Shown piece after piece: positions 50,791 through 59,195 of a stretch of DNA of 64,000 bases. Source of the DNA: Pseudomonas moraviensis (GTDB lineage Bacteria > Pseudomonadota > Gammaproteobacteria > Pseudomonadales > Pseudomonadaceae); NCBI RefSeq assembly GCF_900105805.1, contig NZ_LT629788.1:4696501-4760500 (forward strand). Reading direction: 5' to 3'. The notes beneath the pieces are model-generated. The model worked only from the letters and a program-made list of their open reading frames with translations. It had not been told where the DNA came from and did no database searches. Each line of letters opens with the position of its first letter. The first letter of the stretch is position 1. Both the position numbers and the translations under genes were made by a program.

Positions 50791-51223
50791 GTCGATAGAG
50801 CCAAAACAGCGGCGGCAACAACACCAACAGAGCAAAACCATCGAGCCACACGTGCGACCAGACCTGCTGTTGCGCCGAGAGCCACATGTCCTGCGGCGCC
50901 CATAACAGGATGCCGGCGATCAACCAGCCCCAGATGGCCGGAGCTTTCAAGCGATTGCCCAAGTGCACCAGCGCGAACATGTACAGCGAATAACTTTGCA
51001 ACGTCGCGCCAAACAGCGCGAGCCACCAGACTTGTTGCTCGTGGCCGGCAACAGGCACCGCGTTAGCACCCCAGAACGACAGTTCGAGGACTTGCAGATA
51101 GCCATCGAGCAAGCCGGAGTCACCCGCCCAGGTCAGGGTAAGACCGGCGAGGATGTGCGTGATCGCAGCGGCATATAGCCAAAGCACCAACGCAGGGCGA
51201 AGCGAGGAAGAAGGGGCTGGCAT
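50735..51223 (-). CDS. Four-helix inner-membrane protein, uncharacterised
   Basis: 162 residues with about four hydrophobic segments (LVLWLYAAAITHILAGLTLT; VWWLALFGATLQSYSLYMFA; PAIWGWLIAGILLWAPQDMW; GFALLVLLPPLFWLYRHDC). Trp-rich. AGGA lies upstream of the ATG. Family not recognised. First gene of the leftward run to 47333. Confidence 0.75.
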   Translation of the reverse strand: MPAPSSSLRPALVLWLYAAAITHILAGLTLTWAGDSGLLDGYLQVLELSFWGANAVPVAGHEQQVWWLALFGATLQSYSLYMFALVHLGNRLKAPAIWGWLIAGILLWAPQDMWLSAQQQVWSHVWLDGFALLVLLPPLFWLYRHDCRKGNCATESSDQSRG

Positions 51224-51360
51224 TCCGTGTCCTGAGCGTTCCTTGGGGGTGGGGAGTTTAAAGGAAAATCGGGGTCGTCAGATGCTCAAGCATTAAACGT
51301 TTTAGCGTGAGGAATTCAGAAAGAACTTGTGCAAAACCGCCTCAAACAGGCCCTCGACAT

Positions 51361-52737
51361 TCAAATGCAGTGGCTGGCTTTGACCGGCGCCGTGGCTGAC
51401 GATCCCAACCGCCCCACGTTGAAGAGGCCCAGCTGATCACCTTTGTCAGCCGCCATTTGATAACAGGCTAACGCACGAGACATATCCTTCGTTCCCCACT
51501 CGCCTGCTTCAAAGGTAGAAGCCAGATAATTCATCGCGTCTGTGGAGCCCATGGTAATCGCTCGAATAACCTGCTCCTCTGCCTGCTTGGGATGAAGGCA
51601 AGGGCCGTTATAGTCGGTGGAGTTTCCCGAACAAAGAAACGTCGCATAGCCCATCGCACCCTTTGGTATTTTCGAAGCCGCTTTGAACAAAGCCTCAACC
51701 TTAGGGGTTTCCAGCTGAGATGCCATTTGCGAAAGACTCAGGCTTGCCGCCGACAGGCTCGCCTGTGCATCACCCGACTCTGCAGCACACACAAAATTTT
51801 CCAGCGACGCTTCAATCAGCTCCGCAGTCAGCCGGTATTGCTCAAGAGACCCCAGCCCACCCAACGCTTCTGCACGCTGATAACAAAAGTTTTCGGCGCG
51901 GCTCATTCCCGGGTTATCCGTTGCGACAAGATCCTTCTCGCTGACCGACCAATCCTCAACCCCCTCAAGCACCCAACATGCCTGACGAGAGAAGTTGAAG
52001 ATCTTGATATTGCTGTTACCCGCCCGTTTATCCACAACGTTGACGTGACTGTCATCGACCTCTTCGATCTCGACTCCAGGTGTCTTGCCGGGTGTGATGG
52101 CGGCCATCAGCGGATAGGTGAACGTTGTTCCACTGACACCCGAGGTCGAAGGCTCAAAGGTACTACGTTCCTTTCCCGCCACCGGTTTCAACACCAGCGA
52201 CTTGACCGTCATCGCAGTGAGACGGCGTTGTGATTCGCTGTTGGCGGAAAACGCTGCCAGGAAAGGCGCGAACTCCTCCGAGGGGCAAGCGTCGCTGGTG
52301 GGAGCCGTCGAAGCGTTCTTGTCGGATGAAAGTACAGGGACGATTTTGTCCAGATACTCCGAACGCTCACGACTCATTCTGGCGATACACGAGTTAACCG
52401 CAAACACATGCGCCGGCATCCCCGTCTCGATTTCGAATGCCTCCAAAGGGCAGTTCGCATCGCGCAACTTCAACCACGCACGTTGTGACTCTTTGACCTT
52501 CGCGGCGTACTCCGCGCCCAATGCCGGATCTGCTCGATAGTCAGACTCAAGCCGCGACATCAACTGCTTGTAGCTGACATTCAACTGCGCATCGGCGGCC
52601 TTCTTCGCCGCCTCCGAGCAGGGCACCATTTCCAGACTTGAGGTGACATGGCTGCAATCGTCCTGTGCATAGGCCGCTGAATCTGGCAGTAGCAGCACGG
52701 CCAGAAGGGTTAAAACAAAACGGTTCACTGTGTTCAT
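51361..52737 (-). CDS. LprI/DUF1311-type exported protein with C-terminal Sel1-like repeat region
   Basis: 458 residues. Signal peptide about 1-24 (RFVLTLLAVLLLPDSAAYAQ). The N-terminal DUF1311/LprI domain (about 25-140) has CSEAAKKAADAQLNVSYKQL, KVKESQRAWLKLRDANCPLE and IARMSRERSEYLDKIV, very close to the 47817 paralogue. A middle beta-rich segment follows. The C-terminal ~100 residues (AEEQVIRAITMGSTDAMNYL, ALACYQMAADKGDQLGLFNV) look like Sel1-type helical repeats. ATG at 52737 is chosen for the signal peptide; the frame remains open upstream without it. It lies 113 bases downstream of the putative immunity gene. Confidence 0.8.
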   Translation of the reverse strand: MNTVNRFVLTLLAVLLLPDSAAYAQDDCSHVTSSLEMVPCSEAAKKAADAQLNVSYKQLMSRLESDYRADPALGAEYAAKVKESQRAWLKLRDANCPLEAFEIETGMPAHVFAVNSCIARMSRERSEYLDKIVPVLSSDKNASTAPTSDACPSEEFAPFLAAFSANSESQRRLTAMTVKSLVLKPVAGKERSTFEPSTSGVSGTTFTYPLMAAITPGKTPGVEIEEVDDSHVNVVDKRAGNSNIKIFNFSRQACWVLEGVEDWSVSEKDLVATDNPGMSRAENFCYQRAEALGGLGSLEQYRLTAELIEASLENFVCAAESGDAQASLSAASLSLSQMASQLETPKVEALFKAASKIPKGAMGYATFLCSGNSTDYNGPCLHPKQAEEQVIRAITMGSTDAMNYLASTFEAGEWGTKDMSRALACYQMAADKGDQLGLFNVGRLGSSATAPVKASHCI

Positions 52738-52850
52738 CCTTGAGTCATTCAGGCTTTGCGTTTGGTGGGAACATGGGGGCAGACCACCTCTTTCGGATAC
52801 TACTAAAAGGTGGTCTGGCCCTATTTCACTACTACCACCGAGACCAGCAA

Positions 52851-53441
52851 TCAAAAAATCGGAATCTGAAAACGCATTCTTCCCATGCACCGATCTTTAG
52901 CCTCGCCGAACAACCTGGATGTTATCGCGCAGTTTTCTTCTGCATATCCTTTCCAAGCCGGTCCGAAATCCTCGTTACCACCGACAAACTTCAAAGCCTC
53001 CGGATAGTTCATAGCTGTGGCTTTTTCATTAACCAGCGATACGGCTTTGTAAAAACCATCTCCTATGACCCCGGTGCGAAGATAAACAAGTTCAGCAACA
53101 CGAAAACTCGTCAACTGTTTCTTACACGACAATTGCTCAATCGGAGACTCTCCGCCCTCTTCATCGTCGTTTTTGCAATATTCATCCCTAAGGGTTATCC
53201 ATTTTTTTTGCGTAGAAAGAAGCGCCGCCCTAGTTGTTGAATCGAGTTCAGCAGACAACGCCTTGTATTGCTCATTCAGGACCTTATCAATTTTTTCAAA
53301 CGATTTCTGGGAGCAACTGATAATGTCAGGATTTGTTGAACTGACGGCGCTACAATCAACCTCGGCCGACGCAACGCCGGTAGAAAGAAATACGACCGAT
53401 AAAACAGCAAATATTTTCTTCGTCACTTCCAGCAATTGCAT
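52851..53441 (-). CDS. LprI/DUF1311-type periplasmic protein, putative immunity to the adjacent muramidase effector
   Basis: 196 residues with a signal peptide (IFAVLSVVFLSTGVASAEVD). The DUF1311/LprI domain has VDCSAVSSTNPDIISCSQKS, IDKVLNEQYKALSAELDS and LLSTQKKWITLRDEYC. Cysteines at the expected places suggest disulphides in the periplasm. GGAGG lies upstream of the ATG, which is inside the last codons of the effector gene (19-base overlap). A periplasmic lysozyme-inhibitor-family protein coupled to a lysozyme-like T6SS effector is a natural immunity protein. That role is inferred. Confidence 0.8.
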   Translation of the reverse strand: MQLLEVTKKIFAVLSVVFLSTGVASAEVDCSAVSSTNPDIISCSQKSFEKIDKVLNEQYKALSAELDSTTRAALLSTQKKWITLRDEYCKNDDEEGGESPIEQLSCKKQLTSFRVAELVYLRTGVIGDGFYKAVSLVNEKATAMNYPEALKFVGGNEDFGPAWKGYAEENCAITSRLFGEAKDRCMGRMRFQIPIF

Positions 53442-56071
53442 TTCAACGCCTCCTCAAAAAATACCGCTTCTTTTTCACGTCTCGTGGCTACACCGGCAGT
53501 ACTAGGGTCATTCTCCCAAAGCCGCTTCATGCTACGTAACCGGGAAGGAATCAGTTCGGGTTTATCGTTATCGAAATCTTCTTTTATCTGTTTCATCTCT
53601 AGCCGCTTCAAAGCCTTCGCCGGCGTGCTTCCTGATAAGGAATTGCCGCGATTGACTACGAGGGAAAGTAATACGCCCTGACAATCCGGATGCAAATTTA
53701 TAGCTTTAGGGTATACGTCAACAACTTGTTGGGCATACCGTTTTTTCATGATGACAGCCAACTTTAAAGCGTTGTCCTTACTGATGGATATCGAGCTGAC
53801 GTTGTGCACATAATCGCGCGCATCTTGACCTTTCTTGCCAAGAGCTCCTTTCAATCTTCCTATCTCTTCAGGGGTGTACAGGTCCTTCAGCTCTGCATCC
53901 ACTCTCGCGGCTGTTTGCTGCCCCAGATCGTAACCATAACCTATCGTTATTCCACTGTTGGCATCGGACAATGCATATGGGTGTTCCCGATAAGCTTCGA
54001 TTGCCAACAGAAATTCAAAAAGTTTTTTCGATACTACATATGGCCCAACTGTTGTGTCGAGGGTATACACTTCGGCCTTACACTTCTCAGGGCAGCCGGA
54101 CAAGAAACCGCCCAACAAACCAAGCAAATGGATATGCTGAACGTTATTATCACTGGTTATGCCATGCTTCCCGACCAACTTATCCCACCAACTGAGGCGT
54201 TCAATTCGAAGCTTTTCTTCCAGCCACTGCTGATGAGGATCCGAGACACTATGCCCCATCAGTTCGTCCAGCGAATCCCACTTTTCTTTTTTGAACTGCC
54301 ACTCGCTTTCGTAACGCGTAACCATTTGGGATATCGGCTGAGAAAACCAAGGCTTGCTTAACGCTTCCTTGATTTCCGCAGGTGTAAGTTTGTTGTCGCT
54401 GTTTTTATCGAGCATTTTGTACAGATGCTGCTTAGCGGGACCATCATTGGCGTTTCCAACATTGGGTAAATATGTCGCTCGCTCTTCCTCAGTCAAATTT
54501 TCCTGAGCATGCAGGGATGCAGCGAGGTGGTCCGCATTACTGACAGTTTCTTCGATGAAACTGAAACCTTCCCACTCAAAGGGTGAATGCCGCGATAACT
54601 TGGTATCCGGCTCGGCAAACCATCCATTGAGTTCATTCCCGTCGGCATCACCCAATAACCCGTCCAAGCGCCACCACAACGTATAGGTAGTGCTTCCTCC
54701 CATGACAACAGGAACCTTTATTTTTCTTTCCGCGGGTAAAGCTTCCAGCACTCCGACAGGAACCAGAAAATCATAGCCAACTGTTTTTTGCGGATCAGTC
54801 ACTTTAGGTGGATTGGCAGGCCCCATTCCCTCAACGTGAGTAACCACCACGCTGCCTTTCGGAATTTTCACTAGCGTTTTTTCAGCTGCTGGCAGTCCCG
54901 CAGCCTTCTCTTTGCTCAGCGCGGTAAAGGCTTTCACGTCTTCACAGCTGAACATCTCAACGTGCAGTAGATTTTTCGGGGCCGAATCGGAGTGATTCTG
55001 ATACTTCCCTACATGTCCAATCAGACTGCCCGCGGTAATCGGGAATGGAGTCGCCAAGACATGCACGGCGTCCTTTTCGGCTGGCTCACTCTTGGCCTCA
55101 AGTAGCCCCTCCCAGACATATCCAAGCGCCTCTCCCGCTGCCAGCGGCGGAACAGCATTTCCACTGACGATCTCCAGCAGTTTCTGGTACTTGCCACGCG
55201 TCCCGTCGGTTCCGATTTTAACTTGCGTACCGTGCGGCAAAATTGCTTTCACAGCGCCTGACGGGCTGGCAGAGGCGCGTACAACAAGACCTTTCTGAGG
55301 CGGAGTCATTGGGTCTTTGGCAGCGGCACCAATGACGTAAGTATTGGGCGTTGGACCTGCGGTCATCTCTCTTTTGAACACCCAGCCTGTACCTGGCGGC
55401 AGGTCGCTACTGGCTGGCGTGACGCTGACAACCTTGAGCCAACCATTGTGCTCTTCGCCTGTCTCGACAACCGTGCCGCGATTCAAAACTGTCAAGACCG
55501 TTGCATACCCGGGCTTTCCTCGTGGTTCCTGGCGGACACGCAAGCCCAGAAGTTCATCGTTGGCAGTTGCCTTGACCTGCAACGTACCGCCGCTCCAAAA
55601 GGCCGGCCGCGGCAGTGCCGGGGTTTCTTCATAGCTTTTCCATTGCAACAAATGCATATACAGACTGAAAAAGGTAAGACTCGGGCCGGGAACGGGTGCT
55701 GCAGGAGGAGATCCCGCTGGTACCGGCGACGCTGGCGGCATCGGCACTTCCAATCGGTGTTTGACCAATACAAAGCCAGTGGAAAAGTCGGACTGGGTTG
55801 TACCGAAATTCGACTTGGGATAGATGCTATCGATTCGATAGGCAACCACTTCACCGTCCGCTATGCATCGGACTTCTGTCGAGTCCTGCACCAGACCCGA
55901 ATCTTCATCGAAATGCACGCCGCCATGCCAAAGGCCATTGGCCCCCAGCGGATAGTAACCATCCTTCGCTTTGGCGAGAGCCTTGTAGAACTGCTGCGGA
56001 TTGCTCGCTTCGGCTGCCCCTACTTTCAAGGGATACGACCATTTTTCTACTTTCTTTGTTGTCTCTGTCAT
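53423..56071 (-). CDS. Predicted T6SS multidomain peptidoglycan-hydrolase effector (M23-like, SH3-like, EF-hand, pesticin/lysozyme-like)
   Basis: 882 residues, no signal peptide. Residues ~40-145 resemble an M23 peptidase (GLWHGGVHFDED, IADGEVVAYR, LYMHLLQW); LLHVEMF (369-374) resembles its last motif. Two SH3-like segments are near 172-218 and 261-303. DKNSDNKLTPAE (555-566) is an EF-hand-like calcium loop. Residues ~683-876 resemble pesticin/T4 lysozyme: candidate triad Glu692, Asp703, Thr709 with SGITIGYGYDLG, then SLVVNRGNSL. It lies 51 bases downstream of vgrG and overlaps an LprI-type gene. DNA is visibly more A/T-rich than vgrG, suggesting separate acquisition. TTG at 56077 is an alternative start. 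Domain names are pattern-based; effector role inferred. Confidence 0.78.
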   Translation of the reverse strand: MTETTKKVEKWSYPLKVGAAEASNPQQFYKALAKAKDGYYPLGANGLWHGGVHFDEDSGLVQDSTEVRCIADGEVVAYRIDSIYPKSNFGTTQSDFSTGFVLVKHRLEVPMPPASPVPAGSPPAAPVPGPSLTFFSLYMHLLQWKSYEETPALPRPAFWSGGTLQVKATANDELLGLRVRQEPRGKPGYATVLTVLNRGTVVETGEEHNGWLKVVSVTPASSDLPPGTGWVFKREMTAGPTPNTYVIGAAAKDPMTPPQKGLVVRASASPSGAVKAILPHGTQVKIGTDGTRGKYQKLLEIVSGNAVPPLAAGEALGYVWEGLLEAKSEPAEKDAVHVLATPFPITAGSLIGHVGKYQNHSDSAPKNLLHVEMFSCEDVKAFTALSKEKAAGLPAAEKTLVKIPKGSVVVTHVEGMGPANPPKVTDPQKTVGYDFLVPVGVLEALPAERKIKVPVVMGGSTTYTLWWRLDGLLGDADGNELNGWFAEPDTKLSRHSPFEWEGFSFIEETVSNADHLAASLHAQENLTEEERATYLPNVGNANDGPAKQHLYKMLDKNSDNKLTPAEIKEALSKPWFSQPISQMVTRYESEWQFKKEKWDSLDELMGHSVSDPHQQWLEEKLRIERLSWWDKLVGKHGITSDNNVQHIHLLGLLGGFLSGCPEKCKAEVYTLDTTVGPYVVSKKLFEFLLAIEAYREHPYALSDANSGITIGYGYDLGQQTAARVDAELKDLYTPEEIGRLKGALGKKGQDARDYVHNVSSISISKDNALKLAVIMKKRYAQQVVDVYPKAINLHPDCQGVLLSLVVNRGNSLSGSTPAKALKRLEMKQIKEDFDNDKPELIPSRLRSMKRLWENDPSTAGVATRREKEAVFFEEALKCNCWK

Positions 56072-56122
56072 TACCAATTACCTGAATTCTGATCCCTGGT
56101 GGCTTGGATTGCCGTCGATGTC

Positions 56123-58165
56123 TTACCCGGAAAAATTGAGCATCCGCTTCGGTTTGCGTTTGATCTTTTCCTCAGACGCATTCCCCAACGCCTGATCCAT
56201 CAAACTCCCCGCCTTATCCTTATCCGCCGCACCCGGCAGCACCGGCGGTTTAATCCCGATGCCAGTACCCGACCCAGCCGAGCCCCCCGCATTGATCTTG
56301 ATCACCGGCCCAACCACCGTCACACCACCGCCATCGAGCTTGATAAAGCTCCCACCCCCAAGAATGGTCAGCTCCGTCCCCGCCTCAATAACAATCTTGT
56401 CCCCAGCCTTGAGGTGAATCTCTTTCCCCACGCTGGTCAGTTGCGCAGTCCCAAGCTTCACATGCTGGTTCTGCCCAACCGTGAGGTGATCATCCAGCTT
56501 CGCTTCAATCTTGCGATCAGAAATCGTGGTGCGATGTTCCTCGGCTTTCAGCTCGGTGTAGGTGTTCTTCACCACCGTGTCGTGACGTTCATTGCCGACC
56601 CGAATCTTCTGGTCGTGCTCGACGTTCTCATCCCAGTCCCGCTGGGCGTGGATGTAGATCTGCTCCGCACCTTTCTTGTCTTCAATGCGCAGTTCGTTGT
56701 ACCCACCGCCACCCGGTGAGCTGAGCGTTTTGAACACGCTGCGGGTCTTGTTCGCCGGTAGTGGATACGGCACCGGGTTTTCCTTGTGATACAGGCAACC
56801 GGTCACCAGCGGTTGGTCGGGGTCGCCTTCGAGGAAGGTGACGAGGACTTCCATGCCGATGCGCGGGATGCTGATGGCGCCGTAGCGGTCGCCGGCCCAG
56901 GAGCTGGAGACGCGCAGCCAGCAACTGGTTTTGTCGTCGGCGAGGCCTTCGCGGTCCCAGTGGAACTGGACTTTGATGCGGCCGTATTGGTCGCAGTGGA
57001 TTTCTTCGCCTTTGGGGCCGGTGACCATGGCGGTCTGGCTGCCGAGCACGCGCGGTTTCGGGTGTTCGAGGGCCGGGCGGTAGAACACGTCCCACGGGGT
57101 GGCAAGGAAGCGGTTGCGGTAGCCTTGGTGGAAGTCGTCTTTTTCGTCGGTGGTGTCGCTGGTCACACCTTCTTCGAGGACTTGCGGTTGTTTGCCTTCG
57201 TGGAAGATCTCGGTGAGCAGCCACAGGTCGTTCCACTCGCTGCGCGGGTGGTCGGACATTTCCATGAAGTGGCCGCTGACCAGTCTGGTCTGGTCGCCGC
57301 GACCTTCGGCCTGGCGGTAGTCGGCGCGGTGGCGTTCGAGGGCGCGCTGGCTGAGGAACTTGCCACGCGCGCGGTCGATGAAGCGGCCGGGGTAGTCGTA
57401 GTCTTCGAGATCCGGTTCGGTGCTGTCGCCATCGGGTTTGTACGCCGCTTCCATTTGCAGGCGCGGTTTTTCGAAATCGTAGTCGCGGCGCGTGGTGCGC
57501 GTGGTGCGGGTTTCCAGGCGCAGTTTGAAGGCTTTGATCACCGGCTCGTCGGCGACCATGCCGCTGCCCTGCACGTAGGCGGTTGGTTGCCCAAGGTTCT
57601 GGAACACGGTCTGGTCATCACCGAATACCAGCAGGTGAGCTTTTTCGCTGTGCTGGAAGTGGTAGTGAATGCCTTCTTCTTCGCACAGGCGCTGGACGAA
57701 ATGCAGGTCGGTTTCGTCGTACTGCACGCAGTAGTCGCGATCCGGGCAGGGCTGGCTGAGCTGGAAGCTGTAGGCGTTGCTCTTGATGCCGTGCTCTTCG
57801 AGGATCAGCGCGATGATTTTCGGCGCCGACATCTGCTGGTAGATGCGCTGGTTGGTGCGGTGATGCAGGTATTGCAGTTGAGGCACGATCGACACTTTGT
57901 AGCGGGTCAGGCGCTTGCCGGCATCGCCCTGGGCGACGCGGTAGATCTGCCCGTGAATCCCCGAGCCCTGTGGATCGAATGCGAGAAACGCCTGCTTGTG
58001 CAGCAGTTGCTCGAGATCCAGATCCGGGTTTTCGCTGACCATTTCGAGGTCGAAGCGAAACGCCTGGCTGATGCCTTCGGTGCCGGTGAACGACAGCACT
58101 TGCAGGTCGCCGACGTAGTCTTCGACCTTGAGGCTGAAGTGGGTTTCGTTAGCTGAGTTGAACAT
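56123..58165 (-). CDS. vgrG: Type VI secretion tip protein VgrG (TssI)
   Basis: 680 residues. The gp27-like part starts FSLKVEDYVGDLQVLSFTGT. The central gp5-like OB fold has CDQYGRIKVQFHWDREG and GDRYGAISIPRIGMEVLVTF. A beta-helix needle follows (DRKIEAKLDDHLTVGQNQHV, LTILGGGSFIKLDGGGVTVV). The tail after the needle is ~50 residues (GIKPPVLPGAADKDKAGS...) with no enzymatic domain, so toxicity must come from a separate cargo, probably the next gene. GGGAG precedes the ATG. It lies 28 bases after stk1. Confidence 0.95.
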   Translation of the reverse strand: MFNSANETHFSLKVEDYVGDLQVLSFTGTEGISQAFRFDLEMVSENPDLDLEQLLHKQAFLAFDPQGSGIHGQIYRVAQGDAGKRLTRYKVSIVPQLQYLHHRTNQRIYQQMSAPKIIALILEEHGIKSNAYSFQLSQPCPDRDYCVQYDETDLHFVQRLCEEEGIHYHFQHSEKAHLLVFGDDQTVFQNLGQPTAYVQGSGMVADEPVIKAFKLRLETRTTRTTRRDYDFEKPRLQMEAAYKPDGDSTEPDLEDYDYPGRFIDRARGKFLSQRALERHRADYRQAEGRGDQTRLVSGHFMEMSDHPRSEWNDLWLLTEIFHEGKQPQVLEEGVTSDTTDEKDDFHQGYRNRFLATPWDVFYRPALEHPKPRVLGSQTAMVTGPKGEEIHCDQYGRIKVQFHWDREGLADDKTSCWLRVSSSWAGDRYGAISIPRIGMEVLVTFLEGDPDQPLVTGCLYHKENPVPYPLPANKTRSVFKTLSSPGGGGYNELRIEDKKGAEQIYIHAQRDWDENVEHDQKIRVGNERHDTVVKNTYTELKAEEHRTTISDRKIEAKLDDHLTVGQNQHVKLGTAQLTSVGKEIHLKAGDKIVIEAGTELTILGGGSFIKLDGGGVTVVGPVIKINAGGSAGSGTGIGIKPPVLPGAADKDKAGSLMDQALGNASEEKIKRKPKRMLNFSG

Positions 58166-58193
58166 CGTGTGCTCCCTGTTCGAATGTCATCCG

Positions 58194-59195
58194 TTACGCC
58201 CGAAGTCGCAGACGTTGCAGCCAGGACGAAGTGGCGCCCAAGGCGTCACGCAATTGTGCGGCAGTGATGTTGCGCTCTGCCGGGTTGAAGCTCAGCGCGG
58301 TCTGCAGCGCTGTCCAGCCGTGTTTCGCTAGGTTTTTCGGTGCGTGCAGTTCGCGCTCCAGGTGCTCGTCGCGAGCCTGGGTCGAGGGCAAGCGGCGGAA
58401 CGGGTGTTTGCCGCTCGCCAGTTCGTAGATCACGCAGGCCACGCCGTACACGTCCGCGCTGGCCGACAACGGTTGGCCCTCAAGCAGTTCGGGGGCGGCG
58501 TAGCCTGGGGTCCAGGCGTTGAAACGCTCGCGGCTCAGGTGCGGCAGACCGGGCAAGGTGCCCTCCTCTGCCTGTCCCAGACCGAAGTCGAACAGGCGCA
58601 GGCCGTCTTCGCTGAGCATCACGTTGCTCGGTTTCAGGTCACCGTGCAGCACGCCGCGACGGTGGGCGTAGGCCAACGTGTCGAGCAGCGGCAGGACGAT
58701 GTCGCGCAGTTCCTTCCACGGCAGGCCCATCGGCCGCTCGCAGAGCAATTTGTCCAGGGTCAGGCCACGCATGTATTCCATGGTGATGAAGGCCCGCTGG
58801 CAGTCGGTGTCGACTTCAAAGGTGTGCGCACGCACGACGTTGTCGTGGCGCAGGCGCCGGGTCAGGGCGAACTCGCTGTAGAGCAAGGCACTGGCGTCCG
58901 GCGATTCGGCAAATTCTTCGCTGAGGATTTTCAGCGCAATGTAAGGGTCGGGATCGCCGAACTGTTCATGCAGCAGATCCCGCGCCCGGTAAACGGCGCC
59001 CATGCCACCGGCCCCGAGCAGACGCTCGAGGTGGTAGCGACCGGCGAGTACATCCGGCAGCGCACCGATGCTGGCCTTGGTCGGCGCCAGCAACGGTTCG
59101 GCCTTGTTGCCCTTGGCGAAAGCGAAGTAGGTCAGGTTGTTGGCCTGTTCTTCGCTGATCAGCAAGTCATCGATGGGCGATTCGAGTTCACTCAT
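58194..59195 (-). CDS. stk1: T6SS-associated Ser/Thr protein kinase Stk1
   Basis: 333-residue Hanks-type kinase. Gly-rich loop LLGAGGMGAVYRA, Lys in YIALKIL, catalytic loop GVLHGDLKPSNVML, metal-binding LFDFGLGQ and APELLEG. The catalytic loop reads HGD instead of HRD, marking a non-RD kinase. There is no obvious C-terminal transmembrane or sensor domain. The start overlaps stp1 by four bases. The stp1-stk1 pair is characteristic of T6SS clusters of the P. aeruginosa HSI-2 type, where it is thought to control secretion post-translationally. Confidence 0.9.
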   Translation of the reverse strand: MSELESPIDDLLISEEQANNLTYFAFAKGNKAEPLLAPTKASIGALPDVLAGRYHLERLLGAGGMGAVYRARDLLHEQFGDPDPYIALKILSEEFAESPDASALLYSEFALTRRLRHDNVVRAHTFEVDTDCQRAFITMEYMRGLTLDKLLCERPMGLPWKELRDIVLPLLDTLAYAHRRGVLHGDLKPSNVMLSEDGLRLFDFGLGQAEEGTLPGLPHLSRERFNAWTPGYAAPELLEGQPLSASADVYGVACVIYELASGKHPFRRLPSTQARDEHLERELHAPKNLAKHGWTALQTALSFNPAERNITAAQLRDALGATSSWLQRLRLRA

